The notes under the pieces are model-generated. The model did no database searches, was not told where the DNA came from, and saw only the letters and a list, made by a program, of their open reading frames with translations. A stretch of 64,000 bases of DNA from Methanococcoides burtonii DSM 6242. GTDB taxonomy: Archaea > Halobacteriota > Methanosarcinia > Methanosarcinales > Methanosarcinaceae. The DNA lies in contig NC_007955.1 in assembly GCF_000013725.1 (NCBI RefSeq), positions 2,201,579 through 2,265,578 on the forward strand. The letters are read 5' to 3'. Each line of letters opens with the position of its first letter. Within the stretch, counting starts at the first letter, position 1. Positions 9,478-17,764 of the stretch are shown here, piece after piece. The position numbers were made by a program, and so were the translations under genes.

Positions 9478-9624
9478 TACTTCCTGGTCATTTTTATCAT
9501 GTACGTTTTTAATATTTAGTTTCTTTTCATTTTCTTTTTTGTATATCGAAGTTGCCGTTTCCAATAACTTTAAGATACATGCATCCAATGAGCTTTTGCT
9601 TTAAATTTATTATGAGGTACTAAT

Positions 9625-10401
9625 ATGAAACTGGATGAGGTCACGATTTCAAGAGCAATTATAGAAGAGTTCTCAAAGGTCTTCCTTGATTACACCGATG
9701 TTGATGTAGCACTTGTGGGCGGCGGCCCTGCTAACCTTGTAGCAGCAAAATATCTCGCAGAAGCAGGCCTGAAGACGGTCATCTACGAGAAGAAACTGGC
9801 TGTTGGCGGTGGCATGTGGGCTGGCGGTATGATGTTCCCGCGTATTGTCGTACAGGAAGATGCACTTCACATCCTTGATGAGTTTGGTATCTCTTACCAT
9901 GAGTACGAAAATGGCTATTATGTCGCAAATTCTATAGAATCTGTTGGTAAGCTCATCAGTGGTGCAACATCTGCAGGTGCTGAGATATTCAACCTTGTAA
10001 ATGTCGAGGATGTTATGATCCGGGAAAACGATGAGATATGTGGTCTTGTTATCAATTGGACTGCTGTTGAGATCGGAAAGTTACATGTTGATCCTCTGGC
10101 AATACGTTCTAAGGTCGTCGTTGATGGCACTGGCCATCCTGCAGTCGTTTGTTCTACTGTCCAGCGCAAAGTTCCCGGAGCAAAGCTTGGTGAGCTTGGT
10201 GTGGTGGGTGAGAAACCAATGTGGGCTGATGTCGGGGAAAAGATGCTCCTTGATACTACTAAGGAAGTATATCCAAACCTTTACGTTGCAGGAATGGCTG
10301 CTAATGCTGTTGCAGGTGCACCTCGTATGGGGCCTGTCTTTGGTGGAATGCTTCTTTCAGGTAAACAGGTGGCAGAACTTATCATCGAAAGACTTGGATA
10401 A
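9625..10401 (+). CDS. thi4: Sulfide-dependent ADP-thiazole synthase (Thi4)
   Basis: Thi4 makes the thiazole moiety of thiamine from NAD, glycine and a sulfur source. The 258-residue protein shows a Rossmann ADP-binding motif (VALVGGGPANLVAAKYLA, about 29-46), the GGGMWAGGMMFP motif (about 62-73) and a C-terminal GAPRMGPVFGGML. At the position where yeast Thi4 has the sulfur-donating cysteine, this protein reads KLHVDP, with histidine. That is the signature of the archaeal, truly catalytic enzyme that uses free sulfide and iron. GAGGTACTAAT precedes the ATG. ThiL, a later thiamine step, lies 20 kb away. Confidence 0.94.
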   Translation: MKLDEVTISRAIIEEFSKVFLDYTDVDVALVGGGPANLVAAKYLAEAGLKTVIYEKKLAVGGGMWAGGMMFPRIVVQEDALHILDEFGISYHEYENGYYVANSIESVGKLISGATSAGAEIFNLVNVEDVMIRENDEICGLVINWTAVEIGKLHVDPLAIRSKVVVDGTGHPAVVCSTVQRKVPGAKLGELGVVGEKPMWADVGEKMLLDTTKEVYPNLYVAGMAANAVAGAPRMGPVFGGMLLSGKQVAELIIERLG

Positions 10402-10456
10402 TCCTTCGATGGCCTATTTGAGCCAAAAAGTTTATCTAATAAAAATACTAGTATAA

Positions 10457-10477
10457 GGTGCTTCGTAGTGAAGCACC
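10457..10477 (+). repeat. Perfect hairpin before tRNA-His
   Basis: GGTGCTTC at 10457-10464 and GAAGCACC at 10470-10477 form a perfect 8-bp stem with a 5-nt loop. It ends 11 bp before the tRNA-His gene and lies downstream of A/T-rich TATA-like sequence. It may be in the 5' leader of the precursor tRNA or may be the end of the thi4 transcript. Confidence 0.5.
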
Positions 10478-10488
10478 ACCTATTTCGT

Positions 10489-10563
10489 GCCGGGGTAGGG
10501 TAGCGGTTATCCTGTAGCCCTGTGGAGGCTACGATTCGAGTTCGACTCTCGGTCCCGGCCCCA
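10489..10563 (+). tRNA. tRNA-His (GTG)
   Basis: The acceptor strands GCCGGGG (10489-10495) and TCCCGGC (10553-10559) pair over seven positions. The anticodon stem TAGCC/GGCTA encloses loop CTGTGGA with anticodon GTG at 10522-10524. The T arm is TCGAG/CTCGG around TTCGACT. C73 and an encoded CCA follow, and C73 is typical of tRNA-His. The base before position 1 is T, so the G-1 identity nucleotide is not encoded. Confidence 0.95.
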
Positions 10564-10756
10564 TTCTTATTCTAATTTCTTTGTTTTATCTGATCCACCT
10601 TGGATGTTATTTGTTTCGTGACGGTAGAACATTTGCAAATATGTGCAAGTTGTAATTGTTACAATATACGGGTATTTGGTCTATCGAAGAAAGAAATATA
10701 TGATAAAACTATGGAAATCACTTTAAAAAAAGAAAATAATGGAATTAGTACATTTT

Positions 10757-11104
10757 TTACATGTCGAATGATCTGTCAAAATCCGGATAAAGTTCGGAGC
10801 TATCCAAAAGTTCCTCAAATACATCATGCCTTGGGCTTACGATCACAACATGTGCAGGAGGGTGTATCTTTCTCAATTTGCTTATTGCAGCGCCAGCATT
10901 CGTATCAAGTTCTACCAAGGCTGCAGAATTGCATTTCGTCTTAAGTGGTACTCCTGATACACTTACAAGAATTTGATCTGCATAGTTTGGTTCGATCCTT
11001 TTTGGGTTCGAGCCAAATTTCATACTCCCATAGTGTTCTAGATCGTGCAAAGCTATTTTGACCTTGTTCGGGTCCTCTGCCCGAATCACAGCAAAAGATT
11101 TCAT
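10757..11104 (-). CDS. DUF356-like methanogen protein
   Basis: This 115-residue protein resembles DUF356, a small family conserved mainly in methanogenic archaea and without known biochemical function. It opens with a ferredoxin-like strand (MKSFAVIRAEDPNKVK) and contains a second alpha/beta unit (ISKLRKIHPPAHVVIVSPRHD). It has no membrane segment and no cysteine motif. It stands alone, with proC downstream on the same strand beyond a promoter-sized gap on the other side. The family name is from memory of the sequence pattern and should be verified. Confidence 0.7.
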   Translation of the reverse strand: MKSFAVIRAEDPNKVKIALHDLEHYGSMKFGSNPKRIEPNYADQILVSVSGVPLKTKCNSAALVELDTNAGAAISKLRKIHPPAHVVIVSPRHDVFEELLDSSELYPDFDRSFDM

Positions 11105-11225
11105 TTTTCATCCCCACATCAAACCGAATTAAAGTTTAATGAACTAAATTATGGTTTCTAATTATATCAATGTTTGGATGCTGCATGCTGTTTTGTTACG
11201 TTTTTCAAAAAAAGGTCCTTGTGGA

Positions 11226-12035
11226 TTACTTCCCCAGTTCCTTTGATCGTTTTGAAGATTCGATGACCGCATTCATAAAAGCAGCTCGTATGCCGCTTTC
11301 TTCAAGCGTATGTATTCCTCGGATGGTTGTTCCTGCAGGGGATGTGACCATGTCCTTAAGTTCTCCAGGGTGCATTCCTGTCTCCAGCACCATTTTTGCA
11401 GCACCAAGAACTGTCTGGGCTGCCAATGTGATCGCATTTGCACGGTCCAGCCCTTCATGTACTGCACCATCAGCCAATGCTTCTATAACTGGGAATATGT
11501 ATGCAGGTCCGCTTCCGGATAGGCCTGTGACCGCATCCATGAGCTTCTCTGGGATCGTTATTGCACTTCCAATAGACTGGAACATCTCAAGTGCGACCTC
11601 CATATCATCCTCAGTAGCATTTTTGCCTGCACAAACGGCAGATGCAGCTTCTGCAACGGTTGCTGCAATGTTTGGCATTACTCGTACGACCCTTGTTCCT
11701 TCATTAAGTTCATCTTCAATTGCTGTTACCGAAACTCCTGCTGCAATAGAGATCACTAGTTTGTCAGCAGTGATGCTGTCCTTGATGGCTACCAGCACGT
11801 CCTTTAGTATCTGCGGTTTGACTGCAAGTACGACAACATCGGAGTCTCCTATGGTCTCAGTGTTATCAGTTGAGACGTTAATACCTAATTCATTGTTGAG
11901 TCTTTCAAGAGCAGGCTTGTAAACATCACTTGCATTCAGAGTTATTTCGCTATGTGCTGCAAGGATCCCTCTTATAAGTGATTCTCCCATTTTGCCTGTG
12001 CCTATGAATCCGATCCTTTTCTCTGTGAGATGCAT
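11226..12035 (-). CDS. proC: Pyrroline-5-carboxylate reductase
   Basis: ProC reduces pyrroline-5-carboxylate to proline with NAD(P)H, the last step of proline synthesis. The 269-residue protein has the N-terminal nucleotide-binding motif GFIGTGKMGESLIRG (about 9-23), VRVMPNIAA (about 117) and the C-terminal signature LSGSGPAYIFPVIEALADGA followed by PGELKDMVTSPAGTTIRG. Its length is typical. The coding sequence is complete, and no gene next to it points to a proline operon. Confidence 0.95.
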   Translation of the reverse strand: MHLTEKRIGFIGTGKMGESLIRGILAAHSEITLNASDVYKPALERLNNELGINVSTDNTETIGDSDVVVLAVKPQILKDVLVAIKDSITADKLVISIAAGVSVTAIEDELNEGTRVVRVMPNIAATVAEAASAVCAGKNATEDDMEVALEMFQSIGSAITIPEKLMDAVTGLSGSGPAYIFPVIEALADGAVHEGLDRANAITLAAQTVLGAAKMVLETGMHPGELKDMVTSPAGTTIRGIHTLEESGIRAAFMNAVIESSKRSKELGK

Positions 12036-12114
12036 TTTAATTCCCCTTTATGTCTCTTGAAATGAGCAATATCCGATAGTATATTTCATCCATGGCTGAT
12101 TGGAGATTGCGTTT

Positions 12115-12609
12115 TTATTTCTTTTTTATTGTAACGATATCCCCGAGAGTTGTACCGTTGTTCAAACGATCATCATTCCAGTCATCTTTGCCAACCCGTT
12201 CCATAAGAATTACATTGAGTGCCTTTTCGATCTTCTTCCTGACAGAATCTTCTGGGGTTATCTCTCCCCTTTCTATCTTTTTGATCAAGGAAGCTTTCTC
12301 TTTGATCTTAATGGCAAGCACTTCTTGTGTCCAACCGCGTTTCTCACGAGCTTCACGCATGACCGTCTCGTATTCATCCACGAGTTCATCATCCAGCTCG
12401 GCAAAAGGATCACGTCTGGAAGTTGTTCTTTTCGGACCATTCCGAATTGGTTTAGGTGATACAGGTGATATCTTTCTGGATACAGGTGAGCGCGCCCTTG
12501 CCGCATTTCCGTATTGTGAACACTTACTGCACACCTTAAGATGGCTTCCGTCAATAGTGACGTCTGTCGGCTTTTCTTTGATCTCTGTACCACATATTTC
12601 ACATTCCAT
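12115..12609 (-). CDS. MBF1-type transcription factor
   Basis: This 164-residue protein joins an N-terminal zinc ribbon (CEICG, then CSKCSQYG) to a basic linker (about 40-75) and a Cro/C1-type helix-turn-helix (about 85-145, RGWTQEVLAIKIKEKASLIKKIERG). This is the architecture of archaeal multiprotein bridging factor 1, thought to bind the ribosome or the basal transcription machinery. An ATG 9 bp upstream (12618) abuts AGGAG directly, whereas the ATG at 12609 has proper spacing, so I chose the latter. It is divergent from pan across a short region with a palindrome. Confidence 0.93.
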   Translation of the reverse strand: MECEICGTEIKEKPTDVTIDGSHLKVCSKCSQYGNAARARSPVSRKISPVSPKPIRNGPKRTTSRRDPFAELDDELVDEYETVMREAREKRGWTQEVLAIKIKEKASLIKKIERGEITPEDSVRKKIEKALNVILMERVGKDDWNDDRLNNGTTLGDIVTIKKK

Positions 12610-12638
12610 CGGTATCATCTCCTAAATCTATTTTAATT

Positions 12639-12655
12639 GCCCTTTACGAAAGGGC
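12639..12655 (+). promoter_or_regulatory. Palindrome in the mbf1-pan divergent promoter
   Basis: GCCCTTT (12639-12645) and AAAGGGC (12649-12655) form a perfect inverted repeat with a 3-bp spacer. It directly abuts CTATATAT (12654-12661), the likely TATA box of pan. It could be an operator for one or both genes, or a short RNA hairpin. Its position argues for DNA-level control. Confidence 0.45.
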
Positions 12656-12690
12656 TATATATCGTATCTACTTAAATATTATTCGGAGCT

Positions 12691-13971
12691 ATGACAGAAA
12701 CGATCGATGATGAGCCAAGAAGCAATAATTATAGCTTCAGTGGCATTGGTAATGGGGAACTTGTTTCAAAAAGCGATGAGGATTTTTCAAAATATCTGCT
12801 GGATAGGATGAAACAGCTTGAATCGCGAAACAATCTCCTGAAAGAGCAATATGACCAGATGGAATCAGATAAGCGTTATATTGAATCACAAAAGCTTAAG
12901 TATGAACGAGAGACGCACCGGCTTCAGTCGGAAATTGAGAGGTTAAAGTCCCCTCCTCTTGTAGTTGCAAGCGTGGTGGATATTTTTGATGACGATAAAG
13001 CTCTGATCAGGAGCAGTACAGGTCCTCAGTTCCTTGTGAATGTTTCCCAGGACTTCGAGGATGATGATCTGCTAGTCCCGGGGGCAAGGGTGGGGCTTAA
13101 TCAGCAGACTCTGGCAGTGGTCGATATTATCCCCGAATCAGATGAACCGCTCATTACGGCTATGGAGGTTATCGATTCACAGGAAGTTGACTATTCGCAG
13201 GTAGGTGGTCTGGACCAACAGATACGGGAGATAAGCGAATCTGTAGAATTGCCGATCACAAAACCGGAAGCTTTTAAGCGCATTGGTATAACCCCTCCTA
13301 AAGGAGTCCTGCTTTTCGGACCGCCTGGTACAGGAAAAACATTGCTTGCCAAAGCGGTGGCTCACAGAACGAATGCTACTTTTATTAGGGTGGTCGGTTC
13401 TGAACTTGTGCAGAAGTATATTGGCGATGGCGCAAAGCTTGTTCGTGATATCTTCGAGATGGCAAGGAAGAAAGCACCTGCAATCATCTTTATCGATGAA
13501 CTGGATGCGATTGCAGCGACACGTCTGGGGGATACGAACGGTGCGGACAGGGAGGTTCAAAGGACCCTTATGCAACTTCTTGCTGAGATGGATGGCTTTG
13601 ACAACAGAGGTGATGTACGCATAATTGCTGCTACCAACAGACCTGACGTTCTCGATCCGGCAATTGTAAGGCCGGGCAGGTTTGACCGTATCATCGAGAT
13701 ACCATTACCTGATCAGGATGGTCGTGAAACGATCTTCCTTATTCATATGGATATGCTAAACATTGGTAGCGATGTAGATGTCAAAAAGCTGGCCTCTCTT
13801 ACAGAAGGGGCAAGTGGTGCTGATATCGGGGCAATAGTCATGGAAGCTGGTATGCTTGCTGTACGCAATGATAGTGATCACATTGGCATGTCTGACCTGC
13901 TTGATGCGGTTACAAAGGTCATGGTCCCCAAAGAGAACAATCTCGATCATTCGGAGAACATGTTCTGGTGA
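12691..13971 (+). CDS. pan: Proteasome-activating nucleotidase PAN
   Basis: PAN is the hexameric AAA unfoldase that feeds substrates into the 20S proteasome. The 426-residue protein has an N-terminal coiled coil (about 40-85), an OB domain (about 90-150) and an AAA module with Walker A GPPGTGKT (about 210), Walker [11 protein letters not shown] (about 269), sensor-1 AATNRPD (about 316) and RPGRFDR. The family normally ends in a hydrophobic-Tyr-X triplet that opens the proteasome gate; here the protein ends NMFW, so Phe replaces Tyr. It is divergent from mbf1 and followed within 10 bp by the decayed DUF99 gene. Confidence 0.95.
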   Translation: MTETIDDEPRSNNYSFSGIGNGELVSKSDEDFSKYLLDRMKQLESRNNLLKEQYDQMESDKRYIESQKLKYERETHRLQSEIERLKSPPLVVASVVDIFDDDKALIRSSTGPQFLVNVSQDFEDDDLLVPGARVGLNQQTLAVVDIIPESDEPLITAMEVIDSQEVDYSQVGGLDQQIREISESVELPITKPEAFKRIGITPPKGVLLFGPPGTGKTLLAKAVAHRTNATFIRVVGSELVQKYIGDGAKLVRDIFEMARKKAPAIIFIDELDAIAATRLGDTNGADREVQRTLMQLLAEMDGFDNRGDVRIIAATNRPDVLDPAIVRPGRFDRIIEIPLPDQDGRETIFLIHMDMLNIGSDVDVKKLASLTEGASGADIGAIVMEAGMLAVRNDSDHIGMSDLLDAVTKVMVPKENNLDHSENMFW

Positions 13972-13981
13972 CCAAAAGGTC

Positions 13982-14559
13982 GTGTTGGTATTTCATATCA
14001 AGTTTGAGATAAGGATACTTGGTATCGATGACTCAGCATTGATCAGTGATGATATTCTGATAGCGGGAGCTTTCTTCCGTGGCGGGCAATGGCGTGATGC
14101 GTTCCAGCATCCATCGTGACGGTATGGACGCTACGAGAGGATCGCTGAGATGGTGACCTCAAGCAAACACTATGGTCATATAAAAGTGATAATTCTCGAA
14201 GGTGTTACCTATGGTGGTTTCAATCCGGTTGACATCGTCAGGCTGTATGAATGAACTAAAATACCTGTCATCGTCATAATGCGTGAGGTCTCTTACCTTG
14301 AAAAGATCAAGGATGCATTGTCAAATCTGCCTGACCCTGGAGAGATACCTCGGATCATACTTCAGGCTGGTGCAATTACAAGAGTGGTCTCAAAAGATCC
14401 TTCTAGTCCTATATTCATCCAGTGTGCCGGCATCGATACTGAAAAAGCGGTGAGGTCGTACGTTTGTCTTCAACAAGGAGCAATGTTCCGGAACCTCTCA
14501 GGGTGGCACACATGATCGCCACAGGTATAGTCTGTGGCGAATCACGTGGCAAAGCCTGA
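13982..14559 (+). pseudogene. Decayed DUF99 (endonuclease V-like) gene
   Basis: Pieces of one DUF99 protein appear in order across three reading frames. The N-terminus (IRILGIDDSALI, FFRGGQW) runs to a stop near 14117. A segment with SSKHYGHIKVIILEGVTYGG follows, then an in-frame TGA at 14252-14254, then IPVIVIMREVSY to about 14452, and a last piece in another frame ([15 protein letters not shown], then ESRGKA) ending at 14559. At least three frameshifts and one nonsense codon break it. The start was probably a GTG at 13982, just behind pan, so it was likely co-transcribed with pan. DUF99 is an archaeal family related to endonuclease V; function is not established here. Confidence 0.85.
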
Positions 14560-14561
14560 TC

Positions 14562-15908
14562 TTATTTCTGCATGCAATTGTCTGCCAGCTTTACACCTTC
14601 TTCCATAAGGGTCTCAGCTCTGTCCAGTGTCTTTGCTTCTGCAAATATCCTTATGATAGGTTCAGTTCCTGATGGGCGTATAAGCACCCAGCCGTCGTTG
14701 TGCCATATCTTTACACCATCGGTAGTATCTACCTCCAGTTCTCCTCCTACAACACTTTCTTTTATATTCTCCATCGTGGGTTCCAGGTCACTGCAATGAA
14801 CCTTTGTCTTTGAATTGAAATAGGTCGGTACGTTCTCTGCAAGGTGTGAAAGCTTCCTGCCAGATGCCATTATCTCAAGAAGTTTTGCACATGCCATGGC
14901 TCCATCGCGGCAATATTGGTGTTCCGGGAAAATAAGTCCTCCGTTACCCTCTCCTCCGAACACTGCACCTATTTCCATCATCTTTCTTGCGACATTGATG
15001 GAACCGACAGCCGTCCAGTGAAGTTTAACTCCTGCTTCCTCTGCCACATCCAGCATACGCTGTGATGAGCTGACAGGCGTGACCAAGTCTCCTTTCTTGT
15101 CTTCGAGGATGCACTTTGCCATCATTGCCAGAAGGACATCTTCATCGATGAAATTCCCGTTCTCGTCAAAGAACACTGCCCTGTCTGCATCTCCATCCTG
15201 GGCAACACCCATGTCCGCACCCCTGCTTTTCACAATATCAGAAAGCTCGGTCAGAACATCTTCGGTAGGTTCCGGATTGCGCCATGGGAACGTTCCGTCT
15301 ATCTGGGCGTTGAGTGCCATTACCTTACATCCAAGTTTCTGGAGCAGGAAAGGCAACGTCAAAGAGCCGGCACCGCAACCGGTATCCACCACTACCTTGA
15401 AGCGCTTTTCACGTATGCTTTCCGCATCCACGGAATTGATGATGGCATTGATATATTGTTCATTTGCGTTTGTATCTTTGAAGAGGTCGCCCGTCCTTTC
15501 CCAGCTGGCTGCTGCGAAATCCTTTGACATGTATATCTTTTCGACCTCTTTCTCTCCTTCCCTTGAGAACTCGCTTCCGTCTCCGGCAACCAGTTTAATT
15601 CCGTTGTACTCTCTTGGATTGTGTGATGCAGTGACGCCAATACCTGCATCGGCATGTTCTTTTACATAATACTGGATGGCCGGTATCGGTGCTATTCCGA
15701 TATCAATTACAGTAACTCCTGTGGACAATGCACCGGCGATAGCAGCCGATTTTAGCATGTCTCCTGATTTGCGGGTATCTCTTCCGATGACGACTGTACC
15801 CTTTGAACCCATATATGTCCCAAGGCTCTTTGCGACATCTATCGCGAGCTGTGGTGTGATATATTCGTTAGCGATCCCTCTTACTCCATTAGTTCCAAAA
15901 AAACCCAT
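14562..15908 (-). CDS. glmM: Phosphoglucosamine mutase-like phosphohexomutase
   Basis: This 448-residue alpha-D-phosphohexomutase interconverts hexose 6- and 1-phosphates; in archaea this subgroup usually acts on glucosamine phosphate for sugar-nucleotide synthesis. The N-terminal FGTNGVRG, the phosphoserine loop GVTASHNP (about 97-104), the metal-binding DGDADR (about 240-245) and the phosphate-binding RPSGTEP near the C-terminus are all present. An upstream in-frame ATG at 15926 exists, but GAGGAG sits 7 nt before the ATG at 15908, so I start there. Phosphomannomutase activity cannot be excluded from sequence. Confidence 0.9.
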   Translation of the reverse strand: MGFFGTNGVRGIANEYITPQLAIDVAKSLGTYMGSKGTVVIGRDTRKSGDMLKSAAIAGALSTGVTVIDIGIAPIPAIQYYVKEHADAGIGVTASHNPREYNGIKLVAGDGSEFSREGEKEVEKIYMSKDFAAASWERTGDLFKDTNANEQYINAIINSVDAESIREKRFKVVVDTGCGAGSLTLPFLLQKLGCKVMALNAQIDGTFPWRNPEPTEDVLTELSDIVKSRGADMGVAQDGDADRAVFFDENGNFIDEDVLLAMMAKCILEDKKGDLVTPVSSSQRMLDVAEEAGVKLHWTAVGSINVARKMMEIGAVFGGEGNGGLIFPEHQYCRDGAMACAKLLEIMASGRKLSHLAENVPTYFNSKTKVHCSDLEPTMENIKESVVGGELEVDTTDGVKIWHNDGWVLIRPSGTEPIIRIFAEAKTLDRAETLMEEGVKLADNCMQK

Positions 15909-16019
15909 TTTATATCTCCTCTTCAAATATCTGATTAGTATGGTAACTGAATCTATTTTATATTTTTGTGACCTTTTATTTGACCAAGTTTAAATTGTAT
16001 GAGTTCTAATCTATGCATC

Positions 16020-16313
16020 ATGATGATGCGTGAAAAAGGCAAACTGGTCATTTGGCCTGCAAATCTGGACAAGTCCAGGTCACGAAAAGGCGGCAGAATA
16101 ATATCCAGAAAGAGCTCTCTTGAAGCTCCGTTACTCAGGGAATTGACAGCTGCGGCTGAGAAGTTGAACCTGAACCCGGAAGTGGAAGCTGATAAAAAGT
16201 ACCCTCGTACCTGGTGGGAATCAAGCGGTCGTATCCTTGTGGATAATAATGAAGCCAAGACCATGGTCGCAAGAAAGATCGCAAAGACCATCAAGGAAGC
16301 ACGAGGTGGCTGA
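16020..16313 (+). CDS. srp19: Signal recognition particle 19 kDa protein
   Basis: SRP19 binds 7S RNA and helps to load SRP54 for co-translational targeting to the membrane. The protein shows the family core GKLVIWPANLDKSRSRKGGR and the downstream YPRTWWESSGRILV motif, and has a basic C-terminus. Several starts are possible (15999, 16020, 16023, 16026). A TATA-like AGTTTAAATT at 15988-15997 lies about 27 bp before 16020, which suggests a leaderless start there. The sec61-beta gene lies close by on the opposite strand. Confidence 0.93.
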   Translation: MMMREKGKLVIWPANLDKSRSRKGGRIISRKSSLEAPLLRELTAAAEKLNLNPEVEADKKYPRTWWESSGRILVDNNEAKTMVARKIAKTIKEARGG

Positions 16314-16340
16314 TCTTCGGATCATGCCATGTATTTTTGA
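16308..16340 (+). terminator. TTCG-loop hairpin after srp19
   Basis: TGATC (16311-16315) and GATCA (16320-16324) enclose a stable TTCG tetraloop, and flanking GGC and GCC can extend the stem. The hairpin overlaps the srp19 stop codon and is followed by TTTTT near 16333. This is a likely 3' end signal for the plus-strand transcript. Confidence 0.5.
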
Positions 16341-16461
16341 TCTTTAAATCTCGTTGAAAATTATTTTGATTCTATTAAATACGATAGTTTCAACTCTCTA
16401 CTTTAAGCTAGCGAATTAGTAATTATGAAAAATAACGAAGCCACAAAAAGATCTTATCAGG

Positions 16462-16638
16462 TTAGGGCCAGAGGCCAAAACCTGCGCTAAATGCAAGGAT
16501 AACGATGCCGCAAATCGCGCCAAAGATGAAAACGGTCTTTGGTTGTACGTGAATAGCTTTTTTATCCGCATCATAGTACGTCATAAGACCTGCAGATGAC
16601 ATCAATCCACTTCCACTTGATTTCTTCTTTTGTGCCAT
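16462..16638 (-). CDS. secG: Preprotein translocase subunit Sec61-beta (SecG)
   Basis: This 58-residue protein has the pattern of archaeal Sec61-beta: a polar, lysine- and serine-rich N-terminus (MAQKKKSSGSGLMSSAGLM), the YYDADKKAI segment and one C-terminal membrane helix (about 35-55, VFIFGAICGIVILAFSAGF). It is the small accessory subunit of the SecYE translocon in the cytoplasmic membrane. It lies close to srp19, another gene of the same export route, but on the opposite strand. Confidence 0.93.
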   Translation of the reverse strand: MAQKKKSSGSGLMSSAGLMTYYDADKKAIHVQPKTVFIFGAICGIVILAFSAGFGLWP

Positions 16639-16680
16639 AGTTCCTCAATTAGTTCTTTAAATTTTTAAGCCTTGTGCCTG

Positions 16681-17700
16681 TTACATCAATATCTCGTCAA
16701 TAAGAACAGGTGGTTCAAATATGCCCTTTTCAGTAATAAGTGCTGTGATGTTCTCCATGGGGGTTGCATCAAAGGCCGGATTATAAACATCCACATTCTT
16801 AGGTGCTATCTGGACATCACCAATATATCGTAACTCGTCCGCATCTCTCTGTTCTATTGTCACGGTATCTTCCCAGCCATTTGGATCAAAGGTCGAGACC
16901 GGTGCTGCAACATAGAATGGTATCTCATGCTCCTTTGCTACAATGGAATGTGTATAAGTTCCTATCTTATTGAAAACAACGTCCTGTGTTATCCTGTCGG
17001 CACCCACTATCATCTTATCGACCATTCCCTGTCTCATTACATGACCTGACATGGAGTCGGTTATCAGCTTTACCGGAATGTTATCCTGCATAAGTTCCCA
17101 TGTGGTGATACGCCCGCCCTGGTTAAGGGGTCGTGTCTCACAGGCTATGACACTGATCTCTTTTCCTTTTTCAACTGCCGAGCGAATTACTCCAAGGGCA
17201 GTTCCCCAATCAACACAAGCCAGTCTTCCTGCATTACAGTGTGTCATCACAGTGTCACCGTCATCCAGCAACTTTTGTCCATACTTTCCTATGGCCTTGT
17301 TTATCTTCACATCTTCGTCTGCTATCCTGATCGCCTCGAAGATAACGATGTCCTTGATGCTTTCAAGATCGTAGGAATCTTCTGTAGCCTTTAACACCCT
17401 GTTCACTGCCCATGCAAGATTCACTGCTGTCGGGCGTGTGGCGATAAGGGTGGAAGCAGCAACTTTCAGATCATTGAGCAGCTTTTCCATGGAGTTCGCA
17501 CTGCTCAGTGTGACCGCAAGTGCCATTCCAAAACCTCCTGCAGCAGCAAGTGCCGGAGCACCTCTTACTCGAAGGGACCTTATAGCTTCACAAAGGGATG
17601 CAAGGTTCTTACATTCAATAACATTAAGTTCTACTGGCAGGAGTGTCTGATCTATCATCACGACACTTTTGGATTCATCGTTCCAGTCTATTGTTCTCAT
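16681..17700 (-). CDS. mtnA: S-methyl-5-thioribose-1-phosphate isomerase-like protein
   Basis: The 339-residue protein belongs to the MtnA/eIF2B-alpha-like family. It has SLRVRGAPALAAAGGFGMAL near residue 50, the catalytic-cysteine region MTHCNAGRLAC (about 155), CETRPLNQGGRITTWEL (about 190) and the GADRI motif with a catalytic aspartate (about 235). MtnA converts methylthioribose-1-phosphate to the ribulose form in methionine salvage; archaeal relatives can instead isomerise ribose-1,5-bisphosphate. An upstream in-frame GTG at 17709 is possible, but the ATG at 17700 starts the conserved MRTIDW. No other salvage genes are adjacent. Confidence 0.88.
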   Translation of the reverse strand: MRTIDWNDESKSVVMIDQTLLPVELNVIECKNLASLCEAIRSLRVRGAPALAAAGGFGMALAVTLSSANSMEKLLNDLKVAASTLIATRPTAVNLAWAVNRVLKATEDSYDLESIKDIVIFEAIRIADEDVKINKAIGKYGQKLLDDGDTVMTHCNAGRLACVDWGTALGVIRSAVEKGKEISVIACETRPLNQGGRITTWELMQDNIPVKLITDSMSGHVMRQGMVDKMIVGADRITQDVVFNKIGTYTHSIVAKEHEIPFYVAAPVSTFDPNGWEDTVTIEQRDADELRYIGDVQIAPKNVDVYNPAFDATPMENITALITEKGIFEPPVLIDEILM

Positions 17701-17764
17701 GTGGACCACTTCATGCCATACGGAGTTTGCAGTTAAAAAAGTATTTGATGCATTATTTTTCCAT

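Noticed and set aside
10600-10944. Plus-strand frame over the DUF356 gene
   Set aside because: It is antisense to a conserved gene, and its translation looks like no protein family.
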